Source of the DNA: Mesorhizobium sp. B1-1-8
GTDB taxonomy: Bacteria; Pseudomonadota; Alphaproteobacteria; Rhizobiales; Rhizobiaceae
Reading direction: 5' to 3'
NCBI RefSeq assembly: GCF_006442795.2
Contig: NZ_CP083956.1
Span: forward strand, 1,426,001 to 1,490,000
DNA: 64,000 nucleotides
Shown: one piece after another, positions 43,214-52,012 of the stretch
Layout of the letters: every line of letters begins with the position of its first letter
Numbering within the stretch: the stretch's first letter is position 1
Made by a program: the position numbers and the translations under genes
Notes under the pieces: model-generated
Databases searched by the model: none
The model's input: only the letters and a program-made list of their open reading frames with translations
What the model was told of the DNA's origin: nothing

Positions 43214-44023
43214 TCAGTCCTTGGATGCTGCTGCTCCACGGCCCCATTGCGGCGCCGGCTGTGCGGAGGTCCCATCATTGGCAGGCGGCTCGACGGGAAT
43301 GGGCGGCTGCCGGACGTTCGGCGTCGGGTCAGGCTCGCCGTCGGCGCCGGCCAGCAGCGGCACGCCGCGGCTGCGCAGCACCAGCACAAGCACCGATCCC
43401 GCTATGATGCCGCCGATATGGCAGGCCCAGGAAATCTGGTCCTCGCCGCCGGCGGCAAACATCACGATCTGGAACAGGATCCACAGGATCAGCGGGATGA
43501 AGGCGGGGATGCGCAGCGGAATGCGGGCGAATGCCAGCACCCACACTTTCACTCTCGGGTAGAGGATCAGATAGGCGGCGACGACGCCGGCGATGGCGCC
43601 GGAGGCGCCGATCAGCGGCACCTGCGAATCCCAGGCCACCAACCCCTGGAAGAAGGCGCCGGCGACGGCGCAGGCGAGGTAGAAAATCAGATAGCGGATG
43701 TGGCCGAGCGCATCCTCGACATTGTCGCCGAATACCCAGAGGAACAGCATGTTGCCGCCGAGATGGAAGATATCGGCGTGCAGGAATGAATAGGTGAGAT
43801 AGCTGAAGCTTTCGGGGATGACGACGAATTCGGGCGACAGCTCGACCTTGTCGTGGACCACGGAAGGGATGAAGCCGAGGCCGAGCACGGCGGCGTTGGT
43901 GAAATTCTCGCCGCCGAGCGTGGTGGCGCAAAAGACCAGCGCGTTGACCGCGATCAGGCCGATCGTCACATATTGCAGGCGGATGTGGCGCAGCCTGTTG
44001 GTATCGTAGAGCGGGATGAACAT
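43214..44023 (-). CDS. rhomboid-family intramembrane serine protease
   Basis: A 269-aa polytopic protein with about six membrane segments. The catalytic Ser is S141 in GASGAIAG and the His is H202 in ACHIGG; N91 in HLGGNMLFLW stabilises the oxyanion. The C-terminal tail (after about 220) is a Pro-rich cytosolic extension. It lies between the cobalamin adenosyltransferase gene and etfB, a rhizobial arrangement. Confidence 0.9.
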   Translation of the reverse strand: MFIPLYDTNRLRHIRLQYVTIGLIAVNALVFCATTLGGENFTNAAVLGLGFIPSVVHDKVELSPEFVVIPESFSYLTYSFLHADIFHLGGNMLFLWVFGDNVEDALGHIRYLIFYLACAVAGAFFQGLVAWDSQVPLIGASGAIAGVVAAYLILYPRVKVWVLAFARIPLRIPAFIPLILWILFQIVMFAAGGEDQISWACHIGGIIAGSVLVLVLRSRGVPLLAGADGEPDPTPNVRQPPIPVEPPANDGTSAQPAPQWGRGAAASKD

Positions 44024-44044
44024 CGTGGCCTCCCGCCGTGTCCG

Positions 44045-44626
44045 TCAGCGGTTCTTGCCGGGCACCCATAGCACGTCGGCCTTTCCGTTGTCATTGACCG
44101 CACGGGCGGCGACGAACAGAAAGTCCGAGACTCGGTTGATGTATTTGAGCGCCTCGCGGTTGACGTGCTCGGCCGGATCCTGCGCCAGCGCCACCATGAT
44201 GCGCTCGGCGCGCCGCGTCACCGTGCGGGCGAGATGGAGGGCGGCGGCCGCCGGCGTGCCGCCGTTCAGCACGAAGGATTTCAACGGCTGCAGGTCCTTG
44301 TTGAGCAGGTCGATGTCCTTTTCGACGCGGTCGGTCTGCGCGGCAACGATGCGCAAGGGCTCGTAGTCCTTCGGCTTGCCGTCATCCGGCACCGCAAGAT
44401 CGGCGCCGAGATCGAAAAGATCGTTCTGGATGCGCGAAAGCATGGCGTCGATCGCCGGGTGCTCAGCGCCTGTGTAGAGGCGCGCCATGCCGATGCAGGC
44501 ATTGGCTTCGTCGACCGTGCCATAGGCCTCGATGCGCAGGTCCGACTTCAGCCGCCGCTCGCCGCTACCGAGGCCGGTGGTGCCGTCGTCGCCAGTGCGG
44601 GTGTAGATTTTGTTGAGCTTGACCAC
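44045..44626 (-). CDS. cob(I)yrinic acid a,c-diamide adenosyltransferase (PduO type)
   Basis: A 193-aa helical bundle that transfers adenosyl from ATP to cob(I)alamin. The N-terminal ATP loop is KIYTRTGDDGTTGLGSGERRLKSD, and the conserved C-terminal RTVTRRAERIMVAL and LKYINRVSDFLFVAARAVN are present. It lies 17 bp downstream of the HIG1 gene and 21 bp upstream of the rhomboid gene, in one probable operon. Confidence 0.92.
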   Translation of the reverse strand: MVKLNKIYTRTGDDGTTGLGSGERRLKSDLRIEAYGTVDEANACIGMARLYTGAEHPAIDAMLSRIQNDLFDLGADLAVPDDGKPKDYEPLRIVAAQTDRVEKDIDLLNKDLQPLKSFVLNGGTPAAAALHLARTVTRRAERIMVALAQDPAEHVNREALKYINRVSDFLFVAARAVNDNGKADVLWVPGKNR

Positions 44627-44643
44627 CTGTCGCCCTCGACCGG

Positions 44644-44835
44644 TTATTTGCGCGTGAAATACACGGCCAGCAGGATCAGGGCCACCGCCACTGCCTGTAA
44701 GACAACCCGGGCCTGCATCAGTTTGTTCGAGGTGACGCCGGAGCCGCCGCGCATCATGTTGACGAGGCCGCGGATCAGCACGACGACCACGCCGGCCATG
44801 ATGACCAAAGCGAGGATTTTGAAGGTGGTTGCCAT
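44644..44835 (-). CDS. twin-transmembrane HIG1-domain protein
   Basis: A 63-aa protein with two membrane helices (about 5-27 and 43-60) joined by a loop with NMMRGGSGVTSNKLMQARVVLQ, the HIG1 signature. HIG1 proteins associate with respiratory complexes, notably cytochrome oxidase. It is the first gene of the ATR/rhomboid block. Confidence 0.82.
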   Translation of the reverse strand: MATTFKILALVIMAGVVVVLIRGLVNMMRGGSGVTSNKLMQARVVLQAVAVALILLAVYFTRK

Positions 44836-44859
44836 GAGCTGGCTCCAGTTCGGGTTCGG

Positions 44860-45725
44860 TCAGGCGCGCCCGGCCAGCAGGCGGTAGAGCATCGATGAAG
44901 GCAGGATGCGCTTGAGCATCACGCCGATCCTGGCCGGCACCGTTACCACATAATGCGGCCGAGGGCGCCGCGACAGAAGCGCATGGCGCAGCGCTTTGTA
45001 TACCACCTCCGGCCCGGGCTTCAGCCGCGAGACGCTGCCGCCAGCCTCGAGCCGTGCGAGCTGCGCTTGGTAGGCATCGCGATGGGCAGAATTCTCATGG
45101 TCGATGTTCTTCAGAAACCAGGGCAGGCCGTTGCTGGCGATCTTCGAGGTCACCGGACCTGGCTCGATCAGCGAGACATGGACGCCGCTGCCGGCGAGTT
45201 CCTGGCGCATGCACAGCATCAGCCCCTCGATGGCATGCTTGGACGCGGAATAGGCGCCGCGAAAGCGAACCGGGGCCAGTCCGAGGATCGAGGAGCAGTG
45301 CACGAGGCGGCCATGGCCCTGACGGCGCATGACCGGCACGATGCGCCGCGTCAGGTCGTGCCAGCCGAAGAAATTGGCCTCGAACTGCTCGCGCAATGCC
45401 TCCACCGGCAGGTCCTCGACAGCACCGGCCTGTGCGTAGGCGCCTTGTTGAACAGTGCTGACAGTGTGCCGCCGGTGCGCTGCAGTACCGCGTCGACCAG
45501 AGCGGCTATGGACTCTGGCTCGCGATAGTCGAGGTAGAAGGCTTCGATGCCGTCTGCCTCGAGTGCTGCGATGTCGGCCGGTTTGCGCGCGGTCGCAAAC
45601 ACGCGCCAACCCTCGGCCTTCAATGCCCGAGCGCAATGGGCGCCTATTCCGGAGGAGGCGCCGGTGACGATGACGGTGCGCAACTCTTTGGCGGCGGGGG
45701 ACGTTGTCTGACCTGGGGTTGCCAT
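44860..45725 (-). pseudogene. short-chain dehydrogenase/reductase with a single-base frameshift
   Basis: The N-terminal part (TVIVTGASSGIGAHCARALK) and the C-terminal part (with the catalytic YSASKHAIEG) lie in different frames on the minus strand. They would join as LSALFN-NGAYAQAGAVEDLP if one C (minus-strand sense) were restored between 45444 and 45445. The remaining protein of about 285 aa has all SDR features: the TGxxxGIG NAD(P) motif, CSSILGL and YxxxK. It is either a recent loss of function or a sequencing error. Confidence 0.8.
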
Positions 45726-46636
45726 TTGCCGCAATCACTTCCCATATTCGCGGCGTCGACACAATCGAGCGGAGCGCGGCCCCCTTGTTGCGGAATATCG
45801 TCGCCCTCAAGCGCGTGCTCTACGATGCGATCGGCCATTTCACTACCGATGACGGCTGGGCGATGGCCAGCCATCTGGCGATCACCTCGCTGATGGCGCT
45901 GTTTCCGTTCCTGATCTTCGCCACGACGCTGGCAAGCTTTCTGGGCGCCCAAGCCTTCTCCGATACGGCCGTGCACCTGGTCTTCGACACATGGCCCGAG
46001 CAGATCGCCAAGCCGATCGCGCGCGAGGTGCAGAACGTGCTCACCGTGCGGCGCACCGACCTCTTGACCTATGGCGTGGTGCTTGCCGCCTATTTTGCCT
46101 CGAACGGCATCGAAGCGCTGCGCACTTCGCTCAACCGCGCCTATCGCGTCACCGAAACGCGCGGCATCATCTACCGCCGCGTGCAGAGCATCGTCTTCGT
46201 GCTGATCGCCACGGCGGGCTTCCTGGCGATCAGCGTGCTCCTGGTGTTCGCGCCGCTGCTGGCGCGACTCGCCGAAGCCCATATCGAAGGGATCAAGCCC
46301 TATATGGGCACGATCACGCTGTGGCGTTACGTCATCGCCTCCGTGGTCATCGTCGGCGGGCTGTTCGCCGTGCATTTCTGGCTGCCGGCGGGCAAGCGCC
46401 GCCTGGTCTCGATCGTGCCGGGCATCATCTTCACGCTGGCTGCCTGGCTTGTCGGCTCGACCGTCTTTGCCGCCTATCTCGACCATTTCTCGTCCTATGT
46501 GACGACCTATGCGGGGCTGGCCTCGATCATGATCGCTGTGGTTTTCCTCTACATGCTCTCGGCCATCTTCATCCTCGGCGGCGAGCTCAACGCCGCGATC
46601 AGCCGCTATCTCGAAGCGCGCGCCCGGGTCGGTTGA
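45704..46636 (+). CDS. YihY/BrkB-family inner membrane protein
   Basis: 310 aa with about six membrane segments. Family-typical parts are GHFTTDDGWAMASHLAITSLMALFPFLIF, TYGVVLAAYFASNGIEALRTSLNRAYRV and the C-terminal YASIMIAVVFLYMLSAIFILGGELNA pattern. It was once annotated as ribonuclease BN and is now of unknown function. The start is TTG 45704 with a G-rich SD; a start about 30 codons further in is possible. It is divergent from, and slightly overlaps, the SDR gene. Confidence 0.82.
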   Translation: MSDLGLPFAAITSHIRGVDTIERSAAPLLRNIVALKRVLYDAIGHFTTDDGWAMASHLAITSLMALFPFLIFATTLASFLGAQAFSDTAVHLVFDTWPEQIAKPIAREVQNVLTVRRTDLLTYGVVLAAYFASNGIEALRTSLNRAYRVTETRGIIYRRVQSIVFVLIATAGFLAISVLLVFAPLLARLAEAHIEGIKPYMGTITLWRYVIASVVIVGGLFAVHFWLPAGKRRLVSIVPGIIFTLAAWLVGSTVFAAYLDHFSSYVTTYAGLASIMIAVVFLYMLSAIFILGGELNAAISRYLEARARVG

Positions 46637-46643
46637 CGCATCA

Positions 46644-47534
46644 TCATGCCTTGGCCGGCCGGGCGCCGGCCGGCCGCGCCGTCGCCAAGCCGACGCCGAG
46701 CGTGGCGATCGCCATGCCGGCGACCTGGATAAGGTTGAGCTGCTCGCCGAACAAGGCCCAGGCGATGACGGCGGTGACGGCAGGAACCAGGTAAAACAGC
46801 GAAGCCACCTTCGACATCTCGCCGTCGCGGATCATCACCATCAACAGGAAGATGGCGCCGATCGACAGCACCAGAACCAGCCACGCCATGGCGAAGATCA
46901 GTTCGCCGTTGACCGTGATCGTGTGCGTCTCGAAGGCCAGGGAACCGATGATCATCAGGGCTGAGCCGCCGACATATTGCCACATCGTGACTGTTATCAG
47001 ATCGCCGCCGGAGGCATGGCGTTTCTGCCAGATGGTGCCTGCGGCCATGGCAAGCACGGATGTAAGCGATGCGGTCAGGGTCGCAGCGGTGACACCGCCG
47101 CCGATCGCGCCGAGCTTCGGCCAAAGCACGATGACGACGCCCAAGAGCCCGACGGCGAGGCCTGCCCAATGGCGGGGCAGGATCGCCTCGCCGAGGAATT
47201 TTCCGGCAAGCACCGCCGTGATCAGCGGCTGCAGGCCGACGATCAGCGCCGAGAGCCCGGCCGGCATGCCCCTGTGGATCGCCCAGAAGACGCCGCCGAG
47301 ATAGATGCCGTGCATGAGAACGCCGGCCATTGTCGCATGCAACGCTTCCGTCCGGCTGGCTCTATGCGAGCCGAGCAGCACCGTCAGGCCGGCAAACAGA
47401 ATGGCCGCTATTACGAAGCGGACCGCCAGGAAGGTAAAAGGCTCCGCCCAGGGCATGGCATAGCGCGCGCCGATGAAGCCGGTCGCCCACAGGACGACAA
47501 AGGAGGCGGGAATGAACCGCTTGATGCTCTGCAT
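46644..47534 (-). CDS. DMT-superfamily transporter (EamA)
   Basis: A 296-aa protein with ten hydrophobic segments in two EamA repeats (ALWATGFIGARYAMPWAEP-like start, GLQPLITAVLAGKFLGE). It is a probable metabolite or amino acid exporter. The start ATG 47534 gives MQSIKRFIPASFVVLW; the frame further upstream is unrelated. Its end is 7 bp from the convergent YihY stop codon. Confidence 0.85.
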   Translation of the reverse strand: MQSIKRFIPASFVVLWATGFIGARYAMPWAEPFTFLAVRFVIAAILFAGLTVLLGSHRASRTEALHATMAGVLMHGIYLGGVFWAIHRGMPAGLSALIVGLQPLITAVLAGKFLGEAILPRHWAGLAVGLLGVVIVLWPKLGAIGGGVTAATLTASLTSVLAMAAGTIWQKRHASGGDLITVTMWQYVGGSALMIIGSLAFETHTITVNGELIFAMAWLVLVLSIGAIFLLMVMIRDGEMSKVASLFYLVPAVTAVIAWALFGEQLNLIQVAGMAIATLGVGLATARPAGARPAKA

Positions 47535-47691
47535 TGTCGGGAGGCTCTGCCGGAGTGAAAGGTTGATGACGGCAATTGCTCTAATGCCGTTCAATTTGGC
47601 AAGCAAAACGAAACGGTTGATCCATAAGCTCATCCGAATTCAACAAACGGTGCCAAAGGGGGCATGGCGTCAAGGCACGCCATGAGCAGGC

Positions 47692-47979
47692 ATGCTTTTG
47701 CATCTCGACACGAGTTGGCTGTTGATGACGGTCGCGACAGTGGCCGTTTTCGGTTTCTTTTTCGGCACGGCGCTGGATGCCATCATGAAGGAGGATGGTT
47801 TCGGCTCGACCGGCAACACGCTGCTGTTCACGCTGGGCTTCTTCGTCGCGGTGATGGCCGCCAATGAGCATGGCATCACATTCCGGGACCTCAAGCTTGC
47901 GGTCGCCTGGGGGCTGAGCGGCGCCTTCATCTTCATCAGCGTCATGGCGCTAATCAAAGCAGGGCTGGCGCGTCTCTAG
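47692..47979 (+). CDS. small membrane protein of unknown function
   Basis: A 95-aa protein with three hydrophobic segments at about residues 10-30, 44-60 and 73-92, joined by short polar loops (DAIMKEDGFGSTGN, NEHGITFRDLK). I do not recognise the family. It has typical codon use. Its stop codon is immediately followed by a RIME-like element. Confidence 0.65.
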   Translation: MLLHLDTSWLLMTVATVAVFGFFFGTALDAIMKEDGFGSTGNTLLFTLGFFVAVMAANEHGITFRDLKLAVAWGLSGAFIFISVMALIKAGLARL

Positions 47980-48116
47980 TGCATTGATATTCAGGTGAGG
48001 CCGGTCTGCAAATGCCAGGCTTCTGCCCTTCCGGTACTCACGTACTAAAAGTACGCTCCGCTCCGGTTCTCGAAGCCTGCCATTTTCGCCGCGGCCTGAC
48101 CTGAATCTCAACGCAC
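47979..48116. repeat. RIME-like palindromic element, copy B
   Basis: A 138-bp element with outer arms GTGCATTGATATTCAGGT and its near-inverse at the right end (16 of 18 matches). The core matches copy A (CTCACGTACTAAAAGTACG). It starts at the last base of the preceding stop codon and ends 6 bp before the gluQRS stop codon. Confidence 0.8.
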
Positions 48117-48122
48117 AATCAG

Positions 48123-48998
48123 CTAAAGTCCAACCAGCCGCCTGACATCGTGCGGCGACAGGCCAGCCTGCCGGAGCGCGGCAAGGCCGGTGTCCTTGAG
48201 GCTTTTCGACAGCTTCCTGCCGTCGGGGCCGAGGATCAGGCGGTGGTGGAAATAGCGGGGCGGCGTAAATCTCAGCAACTCCTGCAGCAGCCGCTGCACG
48301 CCGGTCGCCGAATGGAGATCCTGGCCGCGCACGACATGGCTGACGCCTTGCAGCGCGTCGTCGACGACGACGGCGAGATGATAGCTGGTCGGAATGTCGC
48401 GGCGCGCCACGATGACATCGCCCCAATCCTGCGGCGTCGCTTCGACAATGCGCGTCGTTGTGATGGTCTCGTCGGTGAACTCGAGCCATGACAGGGCAGC
48501 CGGGGCGCTCGCGATGGCGGCTTTCATGTCCAGCCGCCAGGCAAAGGGCATGTTCTCGGCGATCCGCCGCTTGCGCTCCTTCATCGGCAGCGCCTTGTCG
48601 AGCGGCGGGTAGAGCGGCACGCCGTCCGGGTCGCGCGGCCAGCCGCGGCCGCGTCTTTCGGTCTCGGCGATGAAGGCGCGGATTTCGCCCCGGCTCATGA
48701 ACGCCGGATAGACCAGTTCTTCAGCGATCAGCCGGTCGAGCACCGCCTTGTACTCGTCAAAGTGTTCGGACTGGCGGCGCACCGGTTCTTCCCAATCGAG
48801 CCCCAGCCATTTCAGGTCGCGAACTATGCCGGCCTCGAATTCCGGCGTGCAGCGCGTGATGTCGATGTCTTCGATGCGCAGCAGCAACCGGCCGCCCGCC
48901 CGCGCCGCCATCTGCTGGTTGAGCAAGGCGGAATAGGCATGGCCGAGATGCAGTTCGCCATTGGGGCTCGGCGCGAAACGGAATGTCAGGAGCGTCAT
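48123..48998 (-). CDS. gluQRS: glutamyl-Q tRNA(Asp) synthetase
   Basis: A 291-aa truncated GluRS paralogue that attaches glutamate to queuosine in tRNA-Asp. The HIGH-type motif is within FAPSPNGELHLGHAYSAL (about residues 7-24) and the KMSKS-like motif is GRKLSKSLKD near the C-terminus. It has no anticodon-binding domain. Only one cysteine is visible, so the four-Cys zinc site of the E. coli enzyme is missing. Confidence 0.9.
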   Translation of the reverse strand: MTLLTFRFAPSPNGELHLGHAYSALLNQQMAARAGGRLLLRIEDIDITRCTPEFEAGIVRDLKWLGLDWEEPVRRQSEHFDEYKAVLDRLIAEELVYPAFMSRGEIRAFIAETERRGRGWPRDPDGVPLYPPLDKALPMKERKRRIAENMPFAWRLDMKAAIASAPAALSWLEFTDETITTTRIVEATPQDWGDVIVARRDIPTSYHLAVVVDDALQGVSHVVRGQDLHSATGVQRLLQELLRFTPPRYFHHRLILGPDGRKLSKSLKDTGLAALRQAGLSPHDVRRLVGL

Positions 48999-49079
48999 TT
49001 CTCAGGCGGCATTCGGGTTGTCAGGCGCTTGCGCCGCTTGATAGTTAGCCATCAATCATCGTCCTGGGAACAAGCAAAC

Positions 49080-49739
49080 GTGCAACGCATCGCCTCGCTC
49101 GACGACATCGCGGCAGGGCTCGACGCGCTCTGCCTGATCGATCCGCGGCTGGAGACGGTGCGCGGCAAGGCCGGCGAGGTGCCGCTCAGGCTTTCGGAAC
49201 CGGGCTTCAGGAGCCTTGCTTCGATCATGGTCTCGCAGCAGGTGTCCCGCGTCAGCGCCGACGCTATTTTCGGCCGGCTGACCAGGCTGGTCGATCCGCT
49301 GACGCCGGAGGCCATTCTGGCGACCGGCGAGGAGGTTTTTCGCGAGGCCGGGCTGTCGCGGCCGAAGCAGCGCGGGCTGCTCGCGGTGGCAGAGGCGGTG
49401 GCCGGCGGGCTCGACCTTCATCACCTGTGCTCGCTCGAAGCCGGCGAAGCAATCGCGGCGATGACCAGGGTGCCGGGCATCGGCCCGTGGACGGCGGAAT
49501 GCTATCTGCTGTTCGCGGCCGGCCATCCCGATGTCTTCCCCGCCGGCGACGTCGCCTTGCAGAGCGCTGTCGGCCATGCGCTGGGCATCGATCCGCGTCC
49601 GCCGGAAAAAACGCTGATTCGGCTCGCCGAATCATGGAGCCCGTGGCGAGGTGTCGCGTCGCGGCTTTTCTGGGCCTATTACCGCGAATTAAAGGGACGG
49701 GATGCCGCACCGCTCGCCGAAACGGCAAAAAAAGCATGA
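49080..49739 (+). CDS. alkA: DNA-3-methyladenine glycosylase II (AlkA type)
   Basis: A 219-aa base-excision repair glycosylase. The helix-hairpin-helix is VPGIGPWTAECYL (131-143) and the catalytic aspartate is D157 in FPAGDVALQSAVG. It lacks the N-terminal domain of E. coli AlkA and so belongs to the shorter Mag-like group. The start is GTG 49080; the open frame continues upstream opposite gluQRS without similarity. Confidence 0.9.
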   Translation: MQRIASLDDIAAGLDALCLIDPRLETVRGKAGEVPLRLSEPGFRSLASIMVSQQVSRVSADAIFGRLTRLVDPLTPEAILATGEEVFREAGLSRPKQRGLLAVAEAVAGGLDLHHLCSLEAGEAIAAMTRVPGIGPWTAECYLLFAAGHPDVFPAGDVALQSAVGHALGIDPRPPEKTLIRLAESWSPWRGVASRLFWAYYRELKGRDAAPLAETAKKA

Positions 49740-49818
49740 AAATCCTACTTTTTTGGCGCGCTCGACGAACGACAATCCGCTTCACATCCCTGTCATGTCG
49801 GGCTTACAGTATCCGCGC

Positions 49819-49835
49819 CGTTCGGTTCTAGAACG
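49819..49835. promoter_or_regulatory. palindrome at the HNH nuclease ribosome-binding region
   Basis: CGTTC-N7-GAACG, containing the perfect GTTCTAGAAC, sits directly before AAGGAGG (49836-49842) and the HNH start at 49850. It is a candidate operator. It does not match the alphaproteobacterial LexA box GTTC-N7-GTTC because the second half is inverted. Confidence 0.35.
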
Positions 49836-49849
49836 AAGGAGGCCAAGAC

Positions 49850-50407
49850 GTGACGGTTGCCGTATCTCCGGATGGGCTTCCAGCGCTGGTGCTGAATGCG
49901 GACTACCGTCCGCTCAGCTATTACCCCTTGTCGCTCTGGTCCTGGCAGGACGCCATCAAGGCGGTGTTCCTCGACAGGGTCAACATCGTCGCCGAGTACG
50001 AGCACGCCGTCTCCTCGCCGACCTTCTCGATGAAGCTGCCGAGCGTGGTCAGCCTCAAGGCCTATGTTAAGCCGTCGCGGCATCCCGCCTTCACCCGCTT
50101 CAACGTCTTCCTGCGCGACCGCTTCCAGTGCCAGTATTGCGGCACGCCGGAGGACCTGACCTTCGACCATGTCATCCCGCGCCATCGCGGCGGGGCGACG
50201 ACCTGGGAGAATGTCGTTGCCGCCTGTTCGCCCTGCAATCTCAGGAAAGGCGGCATGATGCCAGCGCAGGCCAAGATGTGGCCGCTGCAGAAACCGTTTC
50301 AGCCGACGGTGCACGACCTGCACAACAACGGCCGCCTGTTCCCGCCCAACCATCTGCATGAAAGCTGGATGGATTATCTCTACTGGGATGTCGAACTGGA
50401 ACCGTAG
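49850..50407 (+). CDS. HNH endonuclease family protein
   Basis: 185 aa. The HNH core has zinc-binding pairs C94/C97 (CQYCG) and C126/C129 (CSPCN), and the catalytic DH at 106-107 (FDHVIPRHRGG). The N-terminal VLNADYRPLSYYPLSLWSWQDAI is conserved in a large alphaproteobacterial group of unknown role. The start is GTG 49850 with AAGGAGG upstream. It is not linked to any methylase or phage gene. Confidence 0.88.
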   Translation: MTVAVSPDGLPALVLNADYRPLSYYPLSLWSWQDAIKAVFLDRVNIVAEYEHAVSSPTFSMKLPSVVSLKAYVKPSRHPAFTRFNVFLRDRFQCQYCGTPEDLTFDHVIPRHRGGATTWENVVAACSPCNLRKGGMMPAQAKMWPLQKPFQPTVHDLHNNGRLFPPNHLHESWMDYLYWDVELEP

Positions 50408-50443
50408 AGTTCATCGCTGCCGCTGGGGCTGATGGGCCGACGC

Positions 50444-50707
50444 ATGTACAAGATAACCATCGAGTGCCTTGACGTCGCGTCCGGCCCTGGTCCGCAAGCT
50501 GCAATCGACATCGAGCAAGAGTTTCGCGCCCACCGAACCTGGCATGAGCGGCCTAGTTGCTCTTACGCCGATGGGAAACTTTTGCTCGTCGCGTGCAATA
50601 ACTTTGACGCCGACGGAAGAGCTCTGCTCGACGAATTTTGGGACTGCCTCGCCGCATATCTCGGACAACATGGCGCAATGCAGATCCTCAGTGTCGAGCA
50701 GGCCTGA
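50444..50707 (+). CDS. hypothetical protein
   Basis: About 87 aa from ATG 50444 (MYKITIECLDVASG); an ATG 12 bp upstream is possible. I do not recognise the family. It has alternating strands and helices and two central Cys/His residues (RTWHERPSCSY). Third-position GC is lower than in its neighbours. It is convergent with dsbB, with a 12-bp gap. Confidence 0.5.
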   Translation: MYKITIECLDVASGPGPQAAIDIEQEFRAHRTWHERPSCSYADGKLLLVACNNFDADGRALLDEFWDCLAAYLGQHGAMQILSVEQA

Positions 50708-50719
50708 AATTACCGGATG

Positions 50720-51238
50720 TCAATCCCGTGACAGCGCGCTGCGGAAGGCGACGGCGGCCAGGATGAGGCTGGCGATGGCGTTCCAGCCGGCCAGCGACAG
50801 GCCGAGGATGCGCAGCGCTGCCTTGTCGCAGGAGGGCGGCACGAATTTGTCGAGCGCGTCGAGCACGCCCTTGCCGCCGGTGTCGACAGGGCCGGCGCCA
50901 GCTGTGCAGTCGGTCGGGCCTGGCCACCAAGCCCATTCGACGCCCGAGTGATAGACGCCGAGATAGAGGCCGTAGAGCATCAGCAGGCCGCCGATCGCCA
51001 AGAGGCCGCGCGTCACCCAGGCCGGCGCGCGCAGCATCGAGGCCACCGCCGCCAGGAGCATCAGCGGCACGCCGATATAGTAGGGCGTGCGCTGCTCAAG
51101 GCAGAGATGGCAGGGGATGTAGCCACCGATGTACTGAAAGGCGAGCGCGGAACCGACGGTGGCCGCCATGGCGACGGCGAGAAACAGCGCCGCGCGCGTC
51201 CGTTGGCGTCCGCTGTCGGCATTCATGGTCGCTGTCAT
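50720..51238 (-). CDS. dsbB: disulfide bond formation protein B
   Basis: 172 aa. There are four membrane segments, the redox pair CHLC in the first periplasmic loop (YIPCHLCLEQRTPYY), and a second pair of cysteines (DCTAGAG and VPPSC) in the second loop. It reoxidises DsbA and passes electrons to quinone. An alternative start is ATG 51226. It lies 25 bp downstream of yqaA and is probably co-transcribed with it. Confidence 0.9.
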   Translation of the reverse strand: MTATMNADSGRQRTRAALFLAVAMAATVGSALAFQYIGGYIPCHLCLEQRTPYYIGVPLMLLAAVASMLRAPAWVTRGLLAIGGLLMLYGLYLGVYHSGVEWAWWPGPTDCTAGAGPVDTGGKGVLDALDKFVPPSCDKAALRILGLSLAGWNAIASLILAAVAFRSALSRD

Positions 51239-51263
51239 CGTGGGGGATCCGTTTGCTCGGCTG

Positions 51264-51851
51264 CTATGCGTGGGCATATCTGACGAGGATATAGAGCAAA
51301 ATCAGGGCGGCGGCGCCGGCGCTGACGATCATTCCCAGGCGTTTTTCGATGAACTCCCTGATCGGTTCGCCATAGCGGCGCAGCAGCCAGGCGAGCAGCA
51401 GGAAACGCGCGCCGCGCGCCACGATAGCCGAAACGATGAAGACAATGAGATTGACGTGCAGCGCACCGGCCAGGATCGTGACCACCTTGATCGGCGGCAG
51501 GTGCGCCGCGCCGGATGTGACGAGCAACACCAGCATCAGCCCGGTGCCGGACGACTGCCACTTCTCGAACGTCGCAAGGCCGCCGAAGTGCTCCAGGATC
51601 GGCCGGGCTATCGTATCGTAGGCATAGTAGCCGATCAGCCAGCCGGCAACGCCGCCCAGTACGGACGCAACGGTGGCGGTCAGCGCGTAGCGATAGGCGC
51701 GTTTGGGCCGCGCCAGCGCCATGGGCAGGAACAGCACGTCGGCCGGTATGAAGAAGACGGAGCTTTCGACGAAGGCGATGAAGGCCAGCCACCATTCAGC
51801 GGATTTGCGCGCCGCCAGCGACAGCGTCCAATCGTAAAGTCCGCGAAGCAT
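51264..51851 (-). CDS. YqaA-family membrane protein (SNARE-associated/DedA-like)
   Basis: A 195-aa inner-membrane protein with several hydrophobic segments, conserved ESSVFFIPADVLFLPMALARP near residues 28-50 and GLMLVLLVTSGAAHLPPIKVVTILAGALH later. It is linked to DedA, which is implicated in membrane lipid scrambling. ATG 51851 is chosen because it gives MLRGLYDWTLSLA; starts 18 or 57 bp upstream are possible. Confidence 0.8.
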   Translation of the reverse strand: MLRGLYDWTLSLAARKSAEWWLAFIAFVESSVFFIPADVLFLPMALARPKRAYRYALTATVASVLGGVAGWLIGYYAYDTIARPILEHFGGLATFEKWQSSGTGLMLVLLVTSGAAHLPPIKVVTILAGALHVNLIVFIVSAIVARGARFLLLAWLLRRYGEPIREFIEKRLGMIVSAGAAALILLYILVRYAHA

Positions 51852-52012
51852 CGGCTCTCCTAATCGCATGTCGTGCAAAACGCAGCCGCGGTTTTCGGAC
51901 ACGGGCATGCAGGAAACAAGGACCCAAAGCGCCGCAGCCGCCGCCTATGGCGCCGGCCGCTTCGACGCGCTGCCTGTCTAGAAAGATTTTCCGCGCCGCA
52001 CAATGGCGCCGC

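Noticed and set aside
48762..49079. N-terminal extension of alkA across gluQRS
   Set aside because: The extra 106 residues are antisense to gluQRS and do not resemble the AlkA N-terminal domain.
49819..49835. SOS (LexA) box before the HNH gene
   Set aside because: Alphaproteobacterial LexA uses a direct GTTC-N7-GTTC repeat; here the second half is inverted, so it was kept only as an unassigned palindrome.
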